Assembly: GCF_003060885.1 (NCBI RefSeq)
Contig: NZ_QAIG01000004.1
Location: 1 to 34,060 of the forward strand
Direction: 5' to 3'
DNA: 34,060 nt
Source of the DNA: Pseudomonas sp. HMWF032
Lineage (GTDB): Bacteria > Pseudomonadota > Gammaproteobacteria > Pseudomonadales > Pseudomonadaceae
The notes under the pieces were generated by a model. It saw only the letters and a program-made list of their open reading frames with translations, ran no database searches and was not told where the DNA came from. Below, in pieces: positions 30,544 through 34,060 of this stretch (its first letter is position 1; the number at the start of each line of letters is the position of its first letter). The position numbers and the translations under genes were made by a program.

Positions 30544-33164
30544 TGAGCAGCCCAGTGAACACTCAATACCGCAAACCGCTGGCCGGCACGTCGCTGGATT
30601 ATTTCGATACCCGCGAGGCGGTCGATGCCATCACCCCGGGTGCCTACGCCAAGCTGCCGTACACCAGCCGCGTGCTGGCCGAGCAACTGGTGCGTCGCTG
30701 CGAACCTGCAGCACTGGCTGATGCGCTCAAGCAGCTGATTGACCGCAAGCAAGATCTGGATTTTCCCTGGTACCCGGCGCGGGTGGTGTGTCACGACATT
30801 CTCGGCCAGACCGCACTGGTCGACCTGGCTGGCTTGCGTGATGCCATCGCCGAGCAAGGGGGCGACCCGGCCAAGGTCAACCCAGTGGTGCCGACCCAAC
30901 TGATCGTCGACCACTCCCTGGCTGTGGAATTCGCCGGCTTTGACCCGGATGCGTTCGAGAAGAACCGCGCCGTGGAAGAGCGCCGCAACGAGGACCGCTT
31001 CCACTTTATCGAGTGGACCAAGACAGCGTTCAAGAACGTCGACGTGATCCCGGCCGGCAACGGCATCATGCACCAGATCAACCTGGAGAAAATGAGCCCG
31101 GTGATCCAGGCGCGTGGCGGTATTGCGTTCCCGGACACCTGTGTAGGCACCGACTCGCACACCCCGCACGTCGATGCCCTAGGCGTGATCGCCATTGGTG
31201 TCGGCGGCCTGGAAGCCGAGACCGTGATGCTCGGCCTGCCGTCGATGATGCGCTTGCCCGATATCGTCGGCGTTAAACTGACCGGCAAGCGTCAGCCTGG
31301 GATCACCGCCACCGATATTGTCCTGGCGTTGACCGAGTTTTTGCGCCAGTCGCGGGTGGTCGGCGCCTGGGTCGAGTTCTTCGGTGAGGGGGCAGACAGT
31401 CTGTCCATCGGTGACCGTGCAACCATCTCCAATATGTGCCCGGAGTACGGCGCAACGGCGGCGATGTTCTACATCGACCAGCAGACCATCGACTACCTCA
31501 AGCTCACCGGGCGTGAGCCGGAGCAGGTGGCGCTGGTCGAGCACTACGCCAAGACCACCGGCCTGTGGGCCGATGCGCTGGTCAGTGCCGAATACGAGCG
31601 CGTGCTGAGCTTCGACCTGTCGACCGTGGTGCGCAACATGGCCGGCCCGAGCAACCCGCACAAGCGCCTGCCGACCTCGGCGCTGCACGAGCGTGGCATT
31701 GCCGATGAGGCCAAGTTGGCCGCTGGCAAGCTGGAAGAAGGCGAGGGCCTGATGCCGGATGGTGCAGTGATCATCGCCGCCATCACCAGCTGCACCAACA
31801 CCTCCAACCCGCGCAACGTGGTGGCGGCCGGCCTGCTGGCGAAAAAAGCCAACCAGCTCGGCCTGCTGCGCAAGCCCTGGGTCAAGACGTCCTTCGCGCC
31901 GGGTTCGAAAGTCGCCAAGTTGTACCTGGAAGAGGCTGGCCTGCTGAGTGAGCTGGAACAGCTGGGTTTTGGCATCGTCGCCTACGCCTGCACCACCTGT
32001 AACGGCATGTCCGGTGCACTGGATCCGGTGATCCAGCAAGAAATCATCGACCGTGACCTGTATGCCACTGCCGTGCTGTCCGGTAACCGCAACTTTGACG
32101 GCCGCATTCACCCATATGCCAAGCAGGCGTTTCTGGCTTCGCCGCCGCTTGTAGTGGCTTACGCCATTGCCGGTACCGTGCGTTTTGACATTGAGCAGGA
32201 TGTGCTCGGTCATGACCAAAACGGCAATCCGATCACCCTCAAAGACCTGTGGCCGAGCGACGAAGAGATCGACGCCATCGTCGCCTCCTCGGTGAAGCCT
32301 GAGCAATTCCGGCAGATCTATATCCCGATGTTCGATTTGGGCACTGTCACCGAGGCCGAAAGCCCGTTGTACGACTGGCGCCCGATGAGCACCTACATCC
32401 GTCGCCCGCCTTACTGGGAAGGGGCGCTGGCCGGTGAGCGTACGCTCAAGGGCATGCTGCCGCTGGCGATCCTGCCGGACAACATCACCACCGATCACCT
32501 GTCGCCGTCCAACGCCATCCTGCTGGATTCGGCGGCCGGTGAGTACCTGCACAAAATGGGCTTGCCGGAAGAGGACTTCAACTCCTACGCCACCCACCGC
32601 GGTGACCACCTGACCGCGCAGCGCGCCACCTTCGCCAACCCGCAGTTGGTCAACGAAATGGCCGTGGTTGACGGTGTGGTGAAGAAGGGTTCGCTGGCCC
32701 GCGTCGAGCCGCAAGGTCAGGTGATGCGCATGTGGGAGGCCATCGAAACCTACATGAACCGCAAGCAGAACCTGATCATCGTCGCCGGTGCCGATTACGG
32801 CCAGGGCAGCTCGCGTGACTGGGCGGCCAAGGGCGTGCGCCTGGCGGGTGTGGAAGTAATCGCGGCAGAAGGGTTCGAGCGTATTCACCGCACCAACCTG
32901 GTGGGCATGGGCGTATTGCCGGTGGAGTTCAAACCGGGTACTACCCGCCTGACACTCGGCCTCGACGGCACCGAGAGTTACGACATCCAGGGCGATGTGT
33001 CGCCACGCTGCGACCTGACCCTGGTGGTCAATCGCCGCAATGGTGAAGTGGTCAAGGTGCCAGTGACCTGTCGTTTGGACACTGCAGCCGAAGTGCACGT
33101 GTACAAGGCCGGTGGCGTTCTGCAGCGTTTCGCTCAGGACTTCCTCGAAGGCGCCGTCGCCTGA
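30543..33164 (+). CDS. acnD: Fe/S-dependent 2-methylcitrate dehydratase AcnD
   Basis: Aconitase-family enzyme of 873 residues that dehydrates 2-methylcitrate; together with PrpF it replaces PrpD. The 4Fe-4S ligands are Cys417 (ITSCTNTSNP), Cys483 and Cys486 (ACTTCNG). Further aconitase motifs are GTDSHTPH near 204 and the swivel-domain AGADYGQGSSRDWAAKG near 758. AcnD makes the trans or misplaced double-bond isomer, which PrpF then corrects. The presence of both acnD and prpF identifies this gene rather than acnA. TAATG at 30541-30545 couples it to prpC. The coding strand is so G/C-rich that the opposite strand carries very long spurious open frames. Confidence 0.95.
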   Translation: MSSPVNTQYRKPLAGTSLDYFDTREAVDAITPGAYAKLPYTSRVLAEQLVRRCEPAALADALKQLIDRKQDLDFPWYPARVVCHDILGQTALVDLAGLRDAIAEQGGDPAKVNPVVPTQLIVDHSLAVEFAGFDPDAFEKNRAVEERRNEDRFHFIEWTKTAFKNVDVIPAGNGIMHQINLEKMSPVIQARGGIAFPDTCVGTDSHTPHVDALGVIAIGVGGLEAETVMLGLPSMMRLPDIVGVKLTGKRQPGITATDIVLALTEFLRQSRVVGAWVEFFGEGADSLSIGDRATISNMCPEYGATAAMFYIDQQTIDYLKLTGREPEQVALVEHYAKTTGLWADALVSAEYERVLSFDLSTVVRNMAGPSNPHKRLPTSALHERGIADEAKLAAGKLEEGEGLMPDGAVIIAAITSCTNTSNPRNVVAAGLLAKKANQLGLLRKPWVKTSFAPGSKVAKLYLEEAGLLSELEQLGFGIVAYACTTCNGMSGALDPVIQQEIIDRDLYATAVLSGNRNFDGRIHPYAKQAFLASPPLVVAYAIAGTVRFDIEQDVLGHDQNGNPITLKDLWPSDEEIDAIVASSVKPEQFRQIYIPMFDLGTVTEAESPLYDWRPMSTYIRRPPYWEGALAGERTLKGMLPLAILPDNITTDHLSPSNAILLDSAAGEYLHKMGLPEEDFNSYATHRGDHLTAQRATFANPQLVNEMAVVDGVVKKGSLARVEPQGQVMRMWEAIETYMNRKQNLIIVAGADYGQGSSRDWAAKGVRLAGVEVIAAEGFERIHRTNLVGMGVLPVEFKPGTTRLTLGLDGTESYDIQGDVSPRCDLTLVVNRRNGEVVKVPVTCRLDTAAEVHVYKAGGVLQRFAQDFLEGAVA

Positions 33165-33171
33165 TTCCGTG

Positions 33172-33232
33172 GGGTGGATGGCGCTTTTCCATCCACCGCT
33201 TTCACGCACCGACGGTGAAGCGTGATCCACCC
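33172..33232. repeat. REP-like composite inverted repeat between acnD and prpF
   Basis: Outer arms GGGTGGAT (33172-33179) and ATCCACCC (33225-33232) are perfect inverted copies. Inside lie GGTGGATGG (33173-33181) / CCATCCACC (33189-33197) with loop CGCTTTT, and a second hairpin with TTCAC/GTGAA and CACGC/GCGTG arms (about 33201-33224). The GTAGGGTGGAT-type ends (read on the minus strand) match a family of intergenic repeats I know from Pseudomonas genomes. It separates prpF from the otherwise tightly packed operon. Confidence 0.75.
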
Positions 33233-33266
33233 TACGGCAATTTCACTTTTCAGCCAGGACCAAACC

Positions 33267-34060
33267 ATGGCTCATCTCTCCCAGATTAGAATTCCCGCCA
33301 CCTATATGCGTGGCGGCACCAGTAAGGGCGTGTTCTTCCGCCTGCAGGACCTGCCGCAAAACTGCCAGGTGCCGGGCGCCGCGCGCGACAAGCTGTTTAT
33401 GCGGGTGATCGGCAGCCCCGATCCTTATACGGCGCAGATCGACGGCATGGGCGGCGCAACGTCCTCGACCTCCAAATGCGTAATCCTCTCGAAAAGCAGT
33501 CAACCGGAGCACGACGTCGACTACCTCTATGGCCAGGTTTCGATTGATAAGGCCTTCGTCGACTGGAGCGGTAACTGCGGCAACCTGTCTACCGGTGCTG
33601 GGGCTTTTGCCATTCATGCCGGTCTGTTGGACCCTGCGCGCATCCCGGAAAACGGTGTGTGCGTGGTGCGGATCTGGCAGGCGAATATCCAGAAAACCAT
33701 CATTGCCCATGTGCCGGTCAGTAATGGCCAGGTGCAGGAAACCGGCGACTTCGAACTGGATGGTGTCACCTTTCCGGCCGCCGAGATCGTGCTGGAATTC
33801 CTCGATCCGTCCGATGATGGCGAGGAGGGTGGCTCGATGTTCCCTACCGGCAACCTGGTGGACGACCTGGACGTGCCGGGTGTCGGCACCTTCAAGGCAA
33901 CCCTGATCACTGCCGGCATTCCGACCGTGTTCGTCAATGCCGAGGACATCGGTTATCAGGGCACTGAACTGCGCGAGCAGATCAACGGCGACCCTGAGCA
34001 GCTGGCGCGTTTCGAGAAAATCCGTGTGGCGGGGGCGTTGCGCATGGGGCTGATCAAAAC
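33267..34060 (+). CDS. prpF: 2-methylaconitate cis-trans isomerase PrpF (partial, runs off the window)
   Basis: The first 264 codons are present with no stop before the edge; the family is usually about 395 residues, so roughly two thirds is seen. PrpF isomerises 2-methylaconitate so that aconitase can finish the AcnD reaction. Visible signs are the N-terminal RIPATYMRGGTSKGVFF (7-23), GMGGATSSTSK (about 65-75) and CGNLSTGAGAFAIHAGL near 106, whose Cys is at the site of one of the two catalytic residues of this diaminopimelate-epimerase-like fold. AGGA (33256-33259) precedes the ATG at 33267 by 7 bases. The 102-base gap after acnD contains a REP-like repeat. Confidence 0.93.
   Translation, partial: MAHLSQIRIPATYMRGGTSKGVFFRLQDLPQNCQVPGAARDKLFMRVIGSPDPYTAQIDGMGGATSSTSKCVILSKSSQPEHDVDYLYGQVSIDKAFVDWSGNCGNLSTGAGAFAIHAGLLDPARIPENGVCVVRIWQANIQKTIIAHVPVSNGQVQETGDFELDGVTFPAAEIVLEFLDPSDDGEEGGSMFPTGNLVDDLDVPGVGTFKATLITAGIPTVFVNAEDIGYQGTELREQINGDPEQLARFEKIRVAGALRMGLIK

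Noticed and set aside
31179..33230. Open frame of 683 codons on the minus strand opposite acnD, and similar long antisense frames opposite prpB, prpC and the ybbP-like gene
   Set aside because: They mirror G/C-rich coding sequence of well-recognised genes on the other strand, have no ribosome binding sites and give His/Gln/Val-rich proteins of no known family.

Overview
The window reads as chromosomal DNA of a Pseudomonas. It encodes an 83-residue OprI lipoprotein, an assimilatory CysH of the 4Fe-4S type, ThrH, and the GntR-prpB-prpC-acnD-prpF methylcitrate cluster, all close to what I remember of P. aeruginosa proteins. The gene order looks like three blocks that I recall being separate in P. 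aeruginosa PAO1: greB to oprI (PA2859-PA2853), cysH to a RimK-like triad (PA1756-PA1768), and the prp cluster (PA0797-PA0793). The locus tags are from memory. No species is assigned. No tRNA, rRNA, CRISPR array, IS element or phage gene was seen.

Layout: 21-3733 (minus) is an operon of an ABC exporter ATPase, its large FtsX-type permease and greB. Divergent from it is tesA, followed by a small four-cysteine protein and a periplasmic L,D-transpeptidase. oprI (minus) comes next, with a long leader. After a 0.5 kb spacer come a small GNAT gene, cysH (minus) and thrH. Between thrH and pabB (minus) lies an accessory module: an AraC-type regulator (minus), a 2Fe-2S/FAD/NADH reductase and an AlkB/XylM-type membrane diiron monooxygenase. 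This looks like a two-component hydroxylase for an unknown hydrophobic substrate.

The most interesting part is 13532-24305. Two tandem, overlapping MalT-type regulators of about 900 residues each are followed by five exported or envelope proteins. These are a small secreted protein with an N-terminal LSxVTGQ-type motif and a strong terminator right behind its gene; a C39-type cysteine protease with Cys, His and Asp in place; an outer-membrane barrel preceded by a helical segment; a FadL/OmpP1-type barrel; and a periplasmic protein with three RY(F/L)TW(V/I)D repeats and a MalM-like C-terminal domain. The set (small substrate, FapD-like protease, FapF-like barrel) resembles the Pseudomonas functional-amyloid (Fap) export pathway and the Acinetobacter Fil cluster, but is neither exactly. 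I propose a dedicated outer-membrane export and surface-display system.

Facing it (24372-27431, minus) is a tightly packed triad: a retropepsin-like periplasmic protease, an inactive transglutaminase fused to a multi-pass membrane domain, and a RimK-like ATP-grasp ligase. This is a predicted peptide-ligation system of unknown substrate. The window ends with the methylcitrate-cycle operon for propionate breakdown. It is headed by a FadR-type GntR regulator whose promoter is flanked by two TGTCGACA palindromes 73 bp apart. prpF is cut by the window edge.
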